Assembly: GCF_000002995.4 (NCBI RefSeq) | Contig: NW_025062477.1 | Span: forward strand, 10,512,649 to 10,576,648 | Direction: 5' to 3' | Origin: Brugia malayi | Taxonomy: Eukaryota > Nematoda > Chromadorea > Rhabditida > Onchocercidae | Length of the DNA: 64,000 bases | Shown here: in pieces, positions 1-10,047 of the stretch | Numbering within the stretch: the first letter of the stretch is position 1 | How the letters are laid out: every line of letters begins with the position of its first letter | The notes under the pieces: generated by a model | What the model was told of the DNA's origin: nothing | What the model saw: the letters and a program-made list of their open reading frames with translations, nothing else | The model's database searches: none | Program-made: the position numbers and the translations under genes

Positions 1-291
1 GTTAACTGAACAATGTATTATTAATTATTCAAATTCTTTTTTGTTTATTGTTTTCTTGAATGCATGTAAATGCATCTGAGCTATTTCGTGCATGCTGCAA
101 GAATAGCATAGCAATACAACGACTGCATAGCGAAAAATCAAGAGTAATATGAAAATTAAGGGACAAAAAAGGGACAAATCAATTAAGCCATCCATTAAGC
201 ATTTCATGAAACGATAAAACCGCTTCGGATCTGATTTTGTTGAAATAATACCGTAGCTAAAATTACAAATTATCAATAAAACGCATTTCAG
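1..291. other. Upstream region of gene A
   Basis: Non-coding flank. The part from about 190 is shared with the region upstream of gene B. A minus-strand ORF at 25-333 is not supported by composition or by the paralogous copy. Confidence 0.4.
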
Positions 292-326
292 GAAATATTG
301 AAATTGCAATAAAACTAATTTGAAAT

Positions 327-942
327 ATGTCAAAGTTGATAGTATATCTTTCTTTCATTGTCTATTGTGGTAATCAGCAACAAAATCGGCAAGGAATGAG
401 AGTCGCACCAGTAGGTATGCATCGACCTCTCAGTAAAATAAAAATCTCGAAATATATATGAATCTCGTATTTTACATCATTTCAATCACTTTAATCTGAT
501 TTCTGATAACAGGTAGCAGATTTCAATTCGAATATCGCTGATATTCCTTTTTTATCATTTAAAATTTTAAAGTTTTGTACTTCGTTTGTAATTTTAATCA
601 AATAATCAATTCCAGCTGCTGATGTTATCACAGATTATAAACTTGACAAACTGTGGGATGATGAGTTACTGATGGAGATAACGCAAGTGGAAGAATGTAT
701 GCTCATTTCATGAAGAATTAACACAAGCATTATCTTTTAAGTGATTTCAAGGAGATTTAATTTCATAATTCGTTTTAGTTTTTAGTTTCTTTTTATAAAA
801 AGGAATGAATTTGAATAATTATTTCAATACAATGATTGCAGCAACATTGACGAATTGTGACACAATGGAAAATGGAAGATTATTTATTTTGGAAGAAAAA
901 CCGCTGCTATTGATGACAAACACTGTTAATCTGATAAATTGA
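327..942 (+). CDS. Small secreted protein, copy A (89 aa, three exons)
   Basis: Spliced model: exons 327-414, 616-696 and 842-942 (270 nt, 89 aa plus TGA). All introns are GT-AG and both are phase 1. The first residues, MSKLIVYLSFIVYCG, form a short signal peptide, so the product is probably secreted. The mature part is acidic, with a single cysteine in exon 3 (TNCDT). An acceptor-like TTTCAG at 286-291 lies 35 bases before the ATG and may be a spliced-leader acceptor. The paralogue at 4468-5139 has the same exon count, phases and splice sites; exons 2 and 3 are nearly identical between the copies while the introns have drifted, which supports coding. Reading exon 2 straight through gives a false stop at 711; the donor is the GT at 697-698. 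I do not recognise the family. AATAAA at 1279-1284 could be the poly-A signal. Confidence 0.72.
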
Positions 943-1233
943 AATTAGGAGAATGTAAATATGCAAGTGATTGACAGTCACATTTCAATAAATTGAGAAC
1001 ATCGAGTTGTTAATAAAGGAAATCCGATAAAGGAATACCAAACGAAAAAAGAGGAACACTAAAACTGATAAAATTTTGAATTTTTGAAAATTTGTTTACA
1101 ACACAAAAGAATAACAATAGCTTCTAAATTAACGTTTTTCTTTCATATTTTCACTATTTCCCTATATCCTCCAGTTAGTGTCAACAAAGTAGTACTTATA
1201 TATTGCTGTAAATACAGAATGTCCACTAACAGC

Positions 1234-1274
1234 TTTATTGTTCTCTTACAATATCGTATTTGTACAATAACAGT
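1234..1274 (+). promoter_or_regulatory. Perfectly conserved 3' block downstream of gene A
   Basis: 41 bases are identical to 5482-5522 although the flanks are diverged. The block can fold as TATTGT-(TCTCTT)-ACAATA, and a further TACAATA follows. It lies about 290 bases after the stop codon and just before an AATAAA, so a 3'UTR element is likely. A short in-frame tail ending FVQ-stop also exists in both copies, but exon 3 has no donor that would reach it. Confidence 0.45.
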
Positions 1275-1379
1275 AAGGAATAAATTAGAATAATATCAAT
1301 AATCCGTCAAATGCGTGATGCCATGACGTACTTTCTCTCTACACGTAATTTCTATTACTGCGCTATTACCTTTTAACTG

Positions 1380-1620
1380 AAATGAACTGAACTGAGTGAG
1401 CGAAAGCCGGAGTAAATCATCGAGTCGAATCTCACAATACTCCAAGGAGTAAGTGATCTAACTTTTCGTATAGTGAACATTGGCGACAGTTAGATCAAAA
1501 GGCTTCTGGAACGATTCGACATTGCAAATCGATTTGGTTTATTGAAGAAAGAACGGTCAGATTGGAAAGTCTTAACAATAAAATTGGGAACAATATTCAA
1601 CACACTAAGCAATGTATATG
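1380..1620 (+). mobile_element. Possible LTR-retroelement relic (LTR end, primer-binding site, gag start)
   Basis: A stretch less AT-rich than its flanks ends in GTGAACA at about 1481 and is followed by TTGGCGACAG, which resembles the TGGCGAC primer-binding sites placed directly after Gypsy-type LTRs. Downstream, roughly 1500-1580 reads as a charged open frame (for example RFGLLKKERSDWK), as a gag start would. No second LTR or pol was found. An inverted pair GATCTAAC/GTTAGATC brackets the LTR/PBS junction. Weak call. Confidence 0.3.
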
Positions 1621-1639
1621 TTATTTGTTAACATAGTAG

Positions 1640-2009
1640 AACTGTACTGAATGATAGATATAAGCTCTACTATAAGTGGAAGATGATTATTGAATAAAAT
1701 GATTTCTCCATTTATGGTATAAAGTTGAAATAATTATATATTTGTCTATAGAATATTAATTAAATTAGACAATCTGTAGTGAACAAATTTGTATTTTCTG
1801 ATTTAATATAAAATAATTTTGACAGATTATATTTTGGTTTTTTTGACATTTTAGTGTCATATCGTTTCATTGTTATAAACTCAAGATAGTAAGTCACATT
1901 ATCTGTTAAGCATTCAGAAAGTTCAAGAGTGGAAATAGCAGGTTTAGGAATTTTGAAATATTTTGACTATCGTTTGACTAATCTCGGATGAATTACTTAT
2001 CCATGTGTT
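1640..2009. other. AT-rich intergenic, no gene seen
   Basis: Plain AT-rich DNA between the LTR-like relic and the first of three repeat units. I see no supported coding or RNA feature. Confidence 0.4.
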
Positions 2010-2650
2010 CATTTTATAAAATTTGAACTGCAAGGATTACGGAGAAAAAAAAAATGACTTGAGACATTTTTAAAAGTCAAATCTTTTAATAAATAGCTGC
2101 TTTTTATAATTTATAACAAAGAATTACTGATAAACTGAAGAATAAAATAACTTAAAATCAAGTTTTTATTCGAAAAAAACGATTTGATAAAAATTTGTTT
2201 TATCCGACTCAATCTATCTCTTTTTTCTTCCACTAAATTCGAGAAATATGAAAATCACAGCAAAAACACAAGTAGTTTGAATGCATCTAACAGATATCAG
2301 ACAGGTCCTATTCATGAATTCCGCTTTTGAAGTATAAAAAGTGCTGTTTTTAGGTCTTCAACCACTAGTTGGTTCCACTATTCCCCACTCAATATTTAAT
2401 AAAATAGTTTTAGATATTATTTCTATCAGTGGAGCCTTTCTTTCTTATTTAAGAGCCTTTCTTATTTATTATTGTACTTGGCTTTGACAAATTCATGGAG
2501 CTAGCAGCCAGGATAGTATATCGAAACTATACTTTTAAGTTCGTAGTATTTGCCTGTGAATATGAGATAAAGAAATTTTACCAATTTTAACAACGATTTT
2601 TTTCTATTTCTCATCACAAAATAAACAGATTCCAAACTTGATCCAGAATT
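2010..2650 (+). repeat. TATA-box-bearing repeat unit 1
   Basis: First of three diverged direct units between the paired peptide genes. Shared landmarks: an 'ATTACTGATAAA' block, 'ATCACAGCAAAA', 'TTCCGCTTTTGAAG', a TATAAAA box (2333), 'AGTTGGTTCCACTATTCCCC' and 'GATATTATTTCTATCAGTG'. The position that is ATG in unit 2 reads ATAG here. No long ORF. It looks like a duplicated promoter/leader region whose gene body is gone. Confidence 0.55.
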
Positions 2651-2744
2651 AAAGTCCTGTAATATTGAAATTTGCATATTTTCAAACTAATAATAGTTCC
2701 TCTTGATCAGCTATTAAATTTATGATAGTTTGTGTATTCTTTTC

Positions 2745-2915
2745 TTCATCTTTCCTTTTTGTTGCGATTGACGTATTCTGGATGAGATTTGACCATTCCT
2801 GAACAAATGTTTCGAGCGTAATAATCAAGGCGTCAGGTCATATTTTCTGAAGATTCACAATTTGATTATGCATTGCTTTCAAGTTCTCTTGAAAGCGTTT
2901 GATCCAGTCATAACA
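2745..2915 (-). mobile_element. Relic of a BEL/Pao-like gag
   Basis: On the minus strand this stretch reads as a charged, Leu/Gln-rich frame broken by one TGA. The spacing of 'TLE...W' resembles the N-terminal gag region of the better-preserved element at 40158-40694. Short, decayed fragment; weak call. Confidence 0.25.
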
Positions 2916-3029
2916 AAACGATCACCAAGTTTTTTTTTTTTTGAAAAAAATACCTGATTATAAGTGCTTTTATCCTTATATAAAAATTATATATTCTTTC
3001 TATATAAAATATGCAAAAAATTCCACGTG

Positions 3030-3720
3030 TCCAAATTATAAAATTCAAATTGCAGAGATTTCAGAGAAAAAACTTGATTTTAGGCAATAAAAGGTTAAAT
3101 GTTTTCAGAAACCAGTTATTGATTATAATTTATAATAAAAGATTACTGATAAATTGTGATAACCGTTGGCGAACAAAATAACGTGTGGTCATAAATCTCA
3201 TCACTTATTCGATTCAATTTACACTTTGTCTTTCATCTAGTGGATTCGAGAAATGCAAAATCACAGCAAAACCATAGGTAGTTTGAATACATCTACAGAT
3301 ATCACAGGTTCTACTCAGGATTTCCGCTTTTGAAGTATAAAATGTGTTGTTTTTAGGTCTTCAGCCATTAGTTGGTTCCACTATTCCCCACCTTTTATTC
3401 AATATTTAAGAAAATGCTTTTGGATATTATTTCTATCAGTGAAAAGTTTTCCAAAGAAACACAAGTAAAATAAATAATGACTTCCTCGCATTTAAGTAAT
3501 GAAAATGAATTTGCTCAGTATTTGTCACTTAATTTGACTCATTTATTGATTTCAACAACTAAGAACAAAGAAGATTAAACTATAATACAATAAGTGTCAA
3601 ATTAATGCTGTAATTTATTAATTGAACAGTTTTAATGATGATTTTAGCCCATATTCCATAATAAAATAAATAGATTTCAAATTTCCGGTGGAATTATAAA
3701 AATCTTGTAATATTGGAATG
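3030..3720 (+). repeat. TATA-box-bearing repeat unit 2
   Basis: Second unit, closest to unit 1, with its TATAAAA box at 3336. About 75 bases after the box an ATG opens a 19-codon frame starting MLLDIISIS. Its downstream tail (near 3635-3720) matches the sequence after unit 1 (near 2585-2690). Confidence 0.55.
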
Positions 3721-3739
3721 AGAATAGCTCAGAATTCGT

Positions 3740-4140
3740 TTTCAAATTTTCAATTGAAGATATTTCAGAGAAGAAAGTTTGATTTCGGATATTTCAAAAT
3801 TAAGTATTTAGAGCAAATAGTTATTTTTGTTCAATTTATGATAAAAGATTGCTGATAGATTGTAATGTAAGAACAAAACAATTTAATGGTTAGAAGTTCG
3901 TTTTTCCTTTTTTTCCGGTCGTATTCAGTCCTTCATTCTTCTTTCTTCTATTCAAAAGGGAGTGACACCTGCAATATTAAACTGGTTATGCACAGGATCG
4001 CAAAGTATAAAAAGCGCAGTTTGTAAATCTTCAATTATCAATTAGTTCGTACTTCATTTTTTTTCAAACTTTATGAAGCTACTCGTGGATACTGTATCTA
4101 TCATTAAGTATTTTGTTCGCTAAATCTTGATCTCTCCTGA
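3740..4140 (+). repeat. TATA-box-bearing repeat unit 3
   Basis: Third and most diverged unit, with TATAAAAAG at 4006. A short frame starting MKLLVDTVSI occupies the place of the unit 2 frame but ends after 16 codons. This unit lies directly upstream of gene B and could supply its promoter; that is inference. Confidence 0.5.
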
Positions 4141-4467
4141 CATAAATAAAGAATTATTTGGCATTTAAAAACAAATTCACTGTATTAGAATGAGCTATGA
4201 AATTGAAATCCGCTAGTAGTCACTGAAGTAACTTTCCGAATAGCAATTCCCTTAGCTTTATGTTAAATTGCCATTGTAATGCAGTAAATTTATTCATGCT
4301 AAAATTGTTGAAATGAATGAAATTTTAAAATAAAATCATTCATTCGATGATCAAAAGCGATTCAGATCAGATCGTATTGAAATAATATCGTAGTTAATCG
4401 ATAAAAAATATTAATAAGGTGAAATCTGTACTTTAGCAAATATCAAAGTTGCGATAAAACAACGAAA

Positions 4468-5139
4468 ATGGCAAAGTTGATAGTGTATCTTGCTTTCATT
4501 ATATATTGTGGCGGAAATATGATGCAGCTGCAAAATATGCAAGCAATGGCAGCAGGAATAGGTATGCATCTCCTTTTAAGTAAAATTATAATCTTTATAT
4601 CTTGTATTCTACATCATTTGAACCGCTTTATTCGAGATTTTTGATCAAATGGAAAGAGAAAGTGATTTCAATTCGAATGCCAGCGACTCACTTTTAAATC
4701 TCAAATATTTCCTCCTCGCCTATAAGTTTAATCAAATAATTTCAGTCGCTGATGTTATCACAGATTATAAAGCTGACAAGTTATGGGATGATTACTTATT
4801 AATGGAGACAACGCAAGTAGAAGAATGTATGTTCATTTTATAAGGAATTAACTTAGGCATTATTTAATTTTGAGTGATTTCAAGATGATTTAAGATAAAT
4901 TTGACAATTCCTTTTAGTTCGATTCGTAGACTTCTTTTTATTGAGGAAAGAATGAATTTAAATAATTAAAAAAATTATTTAATAACTAAGAAATAATTTA
5001 AAAAAGAGAAAATCTCTATACAACGATTGCAGCAACATTGACGAATTGTGACACAATGGAAAATGGAAGATTATTTATTTTGAAAGAAAAACCGCTGTTA
5101 TTGATGGCAGATACTGTTAACTTGGTGAAATGGAATTAG
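4468..5139 (+). CDS. Small secreted protein, copy B (93 aa, three exons)
   Basis: Spliced model: exons 4468-4561, 4746-4826 and 5033-5139 (282 nt, 93 aa plus TAG), with phase-1 GT-AG introns. The signal peptide begins MAKLIVYLAFIIYCGG and is followed by a Met/Gln-rich linker, then an acidic core (ADVITDY, DKLWDD, TQVEES) shared with copy A. In the exon-2 part about four of five residues match copy A, and exon 3 is more alike still. Copy B has four extra residues: two in the linker and two at the C-terminus (ends VKWN). An acceptor-like CTTTAG ends at 4436, 31 bases before the ATG, matching copy A. A single-frame reading of 4649-4843 misses exons 1 and 3. Function unknown; a small secreted effector-like or structural peptide is possible but is inference. 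Confidence 0.74.
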
Positions 5140-5481
5140 GAAACTGCAAATGTGCAATGTACAAGTGATTAAATATTAATTGAAGATCACATTTCAATAT
5201 ATTGAGAAGATCAGGCTGTTAATAAAAGAAATCGGAAAAAGGTGAATCAAACGAAAAAGAAAAAGAAAATCGGATTATTTGCAATTTTAATATTTTACAA
5301 CAAAAATAAATAACAAGGATTAAACATATTGTGGATTATTATTCTTCAGTTATTAGCCATCCAAATTATTCATTTTTTTTTTTTTTACTTTTCTACATTC
5401 TCCAATTAGTATCACGAAAGTTTTCTAAATAGTACGTAAATGATTTTGCTGTTATCACAACTGCAGAACGTCAGTAACAGA

Positions 5482-5522
5482 TTTATTGTTCTCTTACAAT
5501 ATCGTATTTGTACAATAACAGT
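5482..5522 (+). promoter_or_regulatory. Perfectly conserved 3' block downstream of gene B
   Basis: Counterpart of 1234-1274, about 340 bases after the gene B stop codon. It has the same hairpin-forming TATTGT/ACAATA arms and is followed by an AATAAA-containing stretch. Confidence 0.45.
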
Positions 5523-5605
5523 TATAAATAAATTAAATATAGAATGATATCAATTGCCCATCAAAATATGTGCTAAGTTGTCATGGAGAGCTTTTCTTAC
5601 TACAG

Positions 5606-6121
5606 AAGAATATTCTCTTTTAGTTCTTTCTCGAGAATTGGTCAAACTTTAATTTGGATAAGTCATAAAAAGTAGTAACGTATGTGGATTTATCTATTCT
5701 TGTTTGATAAACAATGGCAGTAAAAGTAAGACAAAATTCCAATTTATGAATAAAAGTTTTTTAACAAAATAAGAAAATCAATGAGTGAATAAAATAAGCT
5801 TAAAAATTTTAAGCATTAAACGAGCGAATTTATGGAAAATATAACTGCTAATTAATAATTAAAATAATTCGATTTGTATTTTAAATTGCTCTGCTAAAAA
5901 AATCGTTGCCTAGAAAACATTCAAATAATGCAATTTAAATTATATTTATATTCAATATTATACTCTATTCAAGTTTAATAATTTATATTCAATTATGTCC
6001 AAATTTAATAATTTATCAACATATATGTACATTGAATTTCAAAAAAAGGATTCATGCAAATATGATTTAAAATTTATTGTTTAAATTTTAAAGATTTTAA
6101 TAAGAATGGCAAAATGCACTA
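5606..6121. other. AT-rich intergenic, no gene seen
   Basis: AT-rich sequence after the segmental duplication. No feature supported. Confidence 0.4.
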
Positions 6122-6513
6122 CCCATTATGCCTGCGACATTTTTCCGTTTTGCCATCATCCGAATTTCGTTTGATGGATTTTTTTAACCGAATCTACAGA
6201 TGAAATCGCCCAATTCCATACCCATTTCTGGTCACATTAGGTCTGGATGCATCGGTTAATTTCACTCATTAACGCAGTATGTTTTAGAAATTGTTTCGTT
6301 TTGAAATTTTTTCAATATAATTTATAGACGTTGCTTCTTGTTTTTGTCCACATTTTCCTGATTCTCGAATGTTCGTTTTTCATTCCTAAAAAGTAAATTT
6401 TGAACAAAACCAATAAAACTTTGACCACTGTCCATCAAAGCAGAGTCATCGTCAAATTTATCATAGTTTGACACTTTGCATAAAATTAAATTCAAAAAAT
6501 TTCTAAGATTCAT
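6122..6513 (-). pseudogene. Candidate minus-strand coding islands, possibly a decayed small gene
   Basis: A 63-codon frame at 6513-6322 (start MNLRNFLNLILC, middle rich in Asp/Ser, a KR dibasic near NEKR) has codon use unlike the surrounding AT-rich DNA. Below it, 6290-6122 reads open in one minus frame with a Gly/Arg stretch (NGYGIGRFHL) interrupted by a single TAG. A weak intron (donor GTCTAT, acceptor ATGAG) would join the two in frame, but neither site is a good consensus. It could be a small secreted or peptide-precursor gene, or a decayed mobile fragment. I do not recognise it. Confidence 0.25.
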
Positions 6514-9134
6514 TAATCTGCTCTTCTTCAGTGCAAAAAGACCAAAAGCGCATCAATCATAATTGTTTATTTCAGTTGTGCTTCTTTCATCGTATAAAAT
6601 ATTTTTCGGTATATCTTTCATCTTTCGATCTATCCTTATCACTTTTATCTGTTACTTCATAAATATCACTAAAATATGATCTCCAATGAAAATCAACAAT
6701 GAAAAGATTATTTTAATAATTGATAGAAATTAATAATAACATTATCATCATATACTACTGATTTATATATGAAGCAATAAAAGAAACAATTGACATTGAC
6801 CATAGTAAATTAGAAAATAAAAGTTAACCTTTGAACAGAAAAGAAAAATTTCATTTTTATAAAATATTAATCATAAAAATTATCTAAGAAAAGTTAACAA
6901 ATTTATAATGTCTCATTTCTTTTCCTGAAATTTCTCAAATTATTTTCATTCAATAGTCAGATAATCCTACAAAGTAACATCAAAAATATGCAAAAACGAA
7001 TTATTTTTTTTTTTATTAACTGAGCCATTTCAATTTATATTTTTCTTAATTATTAGAATGCGTTTCACATTTACAACACGAAGGATATTTTTCATTTTCT
7101 GCTATTTCAGCTATTGTAAAAAGTTTTTTTTTTTTAAATATATAATTATTTAAACTTAAGAAGTAGCTGCAAATTAGAAAAAACATTCCAATTGAACATA
7201 CAATGCTAATAACTCCTAGCGGCATTTTAATGAATTTTTTATAAATCTCATTATTATATTAATGTAATATCTAATGTGCAAAATATTTGCTCTATAATTT
7301 GAAAAGAAAAACGAATATTTTAGCTCTTTCTAATTTGCAAAAATTAGCCCAATAAATTAGTAATTAAATGCATAAAAATTAAAATGCTGAATTTTTATGC
7401 ATTTCACAAATGTGAAATAAAATTTTGTAAAGTGTAAAAAATTTGTATTTCATTTTCAAAAGAGCGTTGCAAAAAAAAGGAAATTTGAAGGAACAAAAAA
7501 AATTTGTGTTATAAAATTGAATTGTAATTTTCTCAATTAAGGCCAATTAAGAAAAATCACTAGCAGAAGATCAGGTTTTCATATTTTTAATAGTGTATAT
7601 TGAAATAATTGGTCGTATGCATTAAGGTTATATATACTAGGAATGGTGGGTAAATAATTCACCCATGCATTCTATATTTCCCAAGAAATAAATAAAAAAC
7701 ATACTTTCATCAAAGTTATGCAATATTTTTAAAAAAATAAAAAATAATAAATAAATAACGCAGTAGCATTCATAATTTGGAGAAAACTACCACTGTTAAA
7801 TTTAGATTATTCGACATTTTGAATTACAAAAAAAATTTATTTTTGCCAACAAAAACTAATTTTTTATCATTGATTTTATCATTAAACAAATTTCAGTGCT
7901 TTGAATGTTTAAAATTAAACTATTCCAAAAAGTTCTATGTATTTGTGAAAATATAAACTTCAAATAAATCCTAAAGCATTCAAATATTATGCATCATATA
8001 AAATAAAAATATCTTAAATAAGAAATGACTAGGAAATTTTTAATAATATATATGTATATAAGAGGAGCAGAATTGTAAAAGAAATAAATTTTTTTACACA
8101 CTGTAAATTTTCCATCGGTGCTTCTATCATTTAACTTCCTGTCAATTCCTTAAATCTTACATAAAACTAACAAATTATTATATTTTTGAACTGATTCAGG
8201 TGCAAATTTAAAAACTTATATTTTACATAATGTAATACAAGAAAAAGACAAAAATTTGTGAAGAAAATAACAGCAAATTTAGAAATAATTATACATCAAA
8301 CATTTCAGAAACAAACCTATGAAATACGACTGGAAAATTTTTAATAAAATTGTTACAACTTTTAAGTAAGACTCGAAATATTGACATCAAAAAATAAATG
8401 CCAATGCATCAAACTAATTGATCATTACGTCTAGTAAATTAATAAATATATATATAAATGAAAAATTACAGGTACAAAAATTACAGTTATAAGAGATGTC
8501 AAGATTGATGAAGCTAGTTTTTTCCTAATTACCAGAAATTGAAAGAAAAAAAAAATTATGTCAAGAAAGAAAATTCTCCTAGACGGAAAGAATACTTTAA
8601 ATAGTAACAAAAGAAGAAATTGACTTAATCAATAATTAGATCAAAGAATTAGGTGAGAAAAAGTTTGTTTGACTGTGAACAAAATCATATTTTAGATGAA
8701 TACAATTAATTGGAAAATAAAAAAATAAACACTAGCACGTCAAACTATTTGATTATGTCTAATAAATTTTCAAAAAAAAAAGTATAAATTCTTAAAATTT
8801 ATAATTGAAAAATTTTCGACTATTCTCAAAATAAATTTCAAGTTTTGATTAACTTTGTAATAAGAAATCAAAAAATTTGAACAATATGAGCAAAATTATT
8901 GCATGAAGACATAAAAGTGATAATTCGAATTATAAAACTTTGATAAATCATTTCAAGAATTACTAATTAATTAGAAAAGTAATTATATTTCTCGTGTTAT
9001 TAATTTTTGTCTTACTTTATAATTGAAAGAATTAAAAATACTACAAAAGAATTAAAAGAATTTAAAAGAATTAAAAAAATACTACAAAAGAAAAAAAAAG
9101 TTTGTGAGACGAGAAAGAGTTGCATTGTGGTGTG
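6514..9134. other. AT-rich intergenic, no gene seen
   Basis: 2.6 kb of AT-rich sequence with A/T homopolymers. A small island near 7600-7680 has a TATATATA stretch and an inverted TGGGT/ACCCA pair, but no reading frame follows. No supported gene. Confidence 0.4.
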
Positions 9135-9216
9135 GGCGAGATGGCCGAGCGGTCTAAGGCGCTGGTTTAAGGCACCAGTCTCTTCGGAGGCGTGGGTTCG
9201 AATCCCACTCTCGTCA
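9135..9216 (+). tRNA. tRNA-Leu (anticodon AAG)
   Basis: 82 nt. The acceptor stem pairs GGCGAGA (9135-9141) with TCTCGTC (9209-9215; one G-U pair), and the discriminator base is A9216. The anticodon arm is CTGGT / loop TTAAGGC / ACCAG, with anticodon AAG at 9169-9171, which reads the leucine codon CUU (CUC too if A34 becomes inosine). A long variable arm (CTCTTCGGAG region) is typical of class II tRNA-Leu. The A box (TGGCCGAGCGG) and B box (GGTTCGAATCC) are intact and there is no intron. CCA is not encoded, as expected for a eukaryotic nuclear tRNA. It appears functional. Confidence 0.97.
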
Positions 9217-9224
9217 ACCCCACA

Positions 9225-9228
9225 TTTT
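9225..9228 (+). terminator. RNA polymerase III terminator of the tRNA gene
   Basis: First TTTT run after the tRNA, eight bases past the discriminator base; a minimal pol III stop. Confidence 0.75.
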
Positions 9229-9559
9229 CCCGGCCAAATCATTTATGCATTATAAATTTTTACCTACAAATGATTGGAAAGTAGGAAAAACAAGTTTTCC
9301 TTTAATTTCACAAAAAAAATAAAAATCCTAAATTTTAGAATAGCAACAAATTTTATTGTGAAATTCCCCATTTAATCTATACTTTGATGTCGATACGTTT
9401 CAAACTTTTTCATTTTTTTTATTTTTCAAAAATTTAAAATTGCATTATCTAAAATATAAGAAATGAAACAACATTTTTATTCAGATTATTTGTATTAGCT
9501 AAAATTAAAATACTTTTTGTTGAATATGTATAAAGTTTACTGTATCGCAGTTTTTACTA

Positions 9560-9600
9560 AAATACTGTATTACAGTATTTAAAATTACTGTATTACAGTA
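9560..9600. repeat. Two adjacent near-perfect palindromes
   Basis: AATACTGTA-T-TACAGTATT at 9561-9579 is followed by TACTGTA-T-TACAGTA at 9586-9600. The same TTACTGTA/TACAGTAA core recurs at 23273-23289. Confidence 0.6.
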
Positions 9601-9950
9601 TATCCGACAAATCATTATTGATATTTTGAATGATAATACTGCAATGATTAGACAAAATTTTACAAATTGAAATAATCTGCCAAGTATTCTCCAATTTCTC
9701 CCAATCTAAATGGATGCTAGCATTTCTAGGTTTCATATGAACTGTAAATTTAGTCCAATTTAAAACATTCCCTTATCTTTCCAAGCAATCATATTCTAGA
9801 ATTTTCTTAGTAAAAAAAAAAGCGAAATGTTTGAAAAGCATTCAGATAAAATTAGTAAAACGAAATCTTAGCTCTTTTCAATAAATTATTTATTTTGGAC
9901 TTAATTTATTAATCAACATTCATTGCTTCGTTGCAAATTTTCTATTTAAA

Positions 9951-10047
9951 TGGTTGTAATTGAATTCAAATCATCAATTGTTGTAATAAATTGTTGCAAT
10001 TCAAACTCGAATTATCAATTTGTTGTAATAAATTATTGCAATTTGAA
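9951..10047. repeat. Two-copy AT-rich direct repeat
   Basis: 'ATCAATTGTTGTAATAAATT' and a near copy lie about 45 bases apart, each with TTGTAAT/ATTGCAA arms. No gene context. Confidence 0.45.

Larger units (their letters stand above)
190..1345 (+). repeat. Segmental duplication, left copy
   Basis: This stretch carries gene A and matches 4330-5605 in order and orientation. Shared blocks are the upstream sequence (near 225-260 against 4365-4400), all three exons, and a 3' block. Identity is patchy: exons and the 3' block are conserved while introns and UTR sequence have drifted, so this is an old duplication with selection on parts of it. Boundaries are approximate. Confidence 0.7.
4330..5605 (+). 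repeat. Segmental duplication, right copy
   Basis: Partner of 190-1345, carrying gene B about 4.15 kb downstream in direct orientation. The copy continues past the coding region to roughly 5605, where a stretch containing 'GTCATG' aligns with 'GCCATG' near 1320. Boundaries were judged by eye. Confidence 0.7.

Noticed and set aside
25..333. 102-codon minus-strand ORF with hydrophobic stretches
   Set aside because: It overlaps the upstream region and first bases of the secreted-peptide gene, is not kept in the paralogous region near 4330-4480, and has AT-driven composition.
3400..3480. Tiny ORFs after the TATA boxes of the repeat units
   Set aside because: Not conserved in frame among the three units, so I list the repeats but not the peptides.
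9007..9255. ORFs on both strands across the tRNA
   Set aside because: They are translations of the tRNA gene and its AT-rich flanks.
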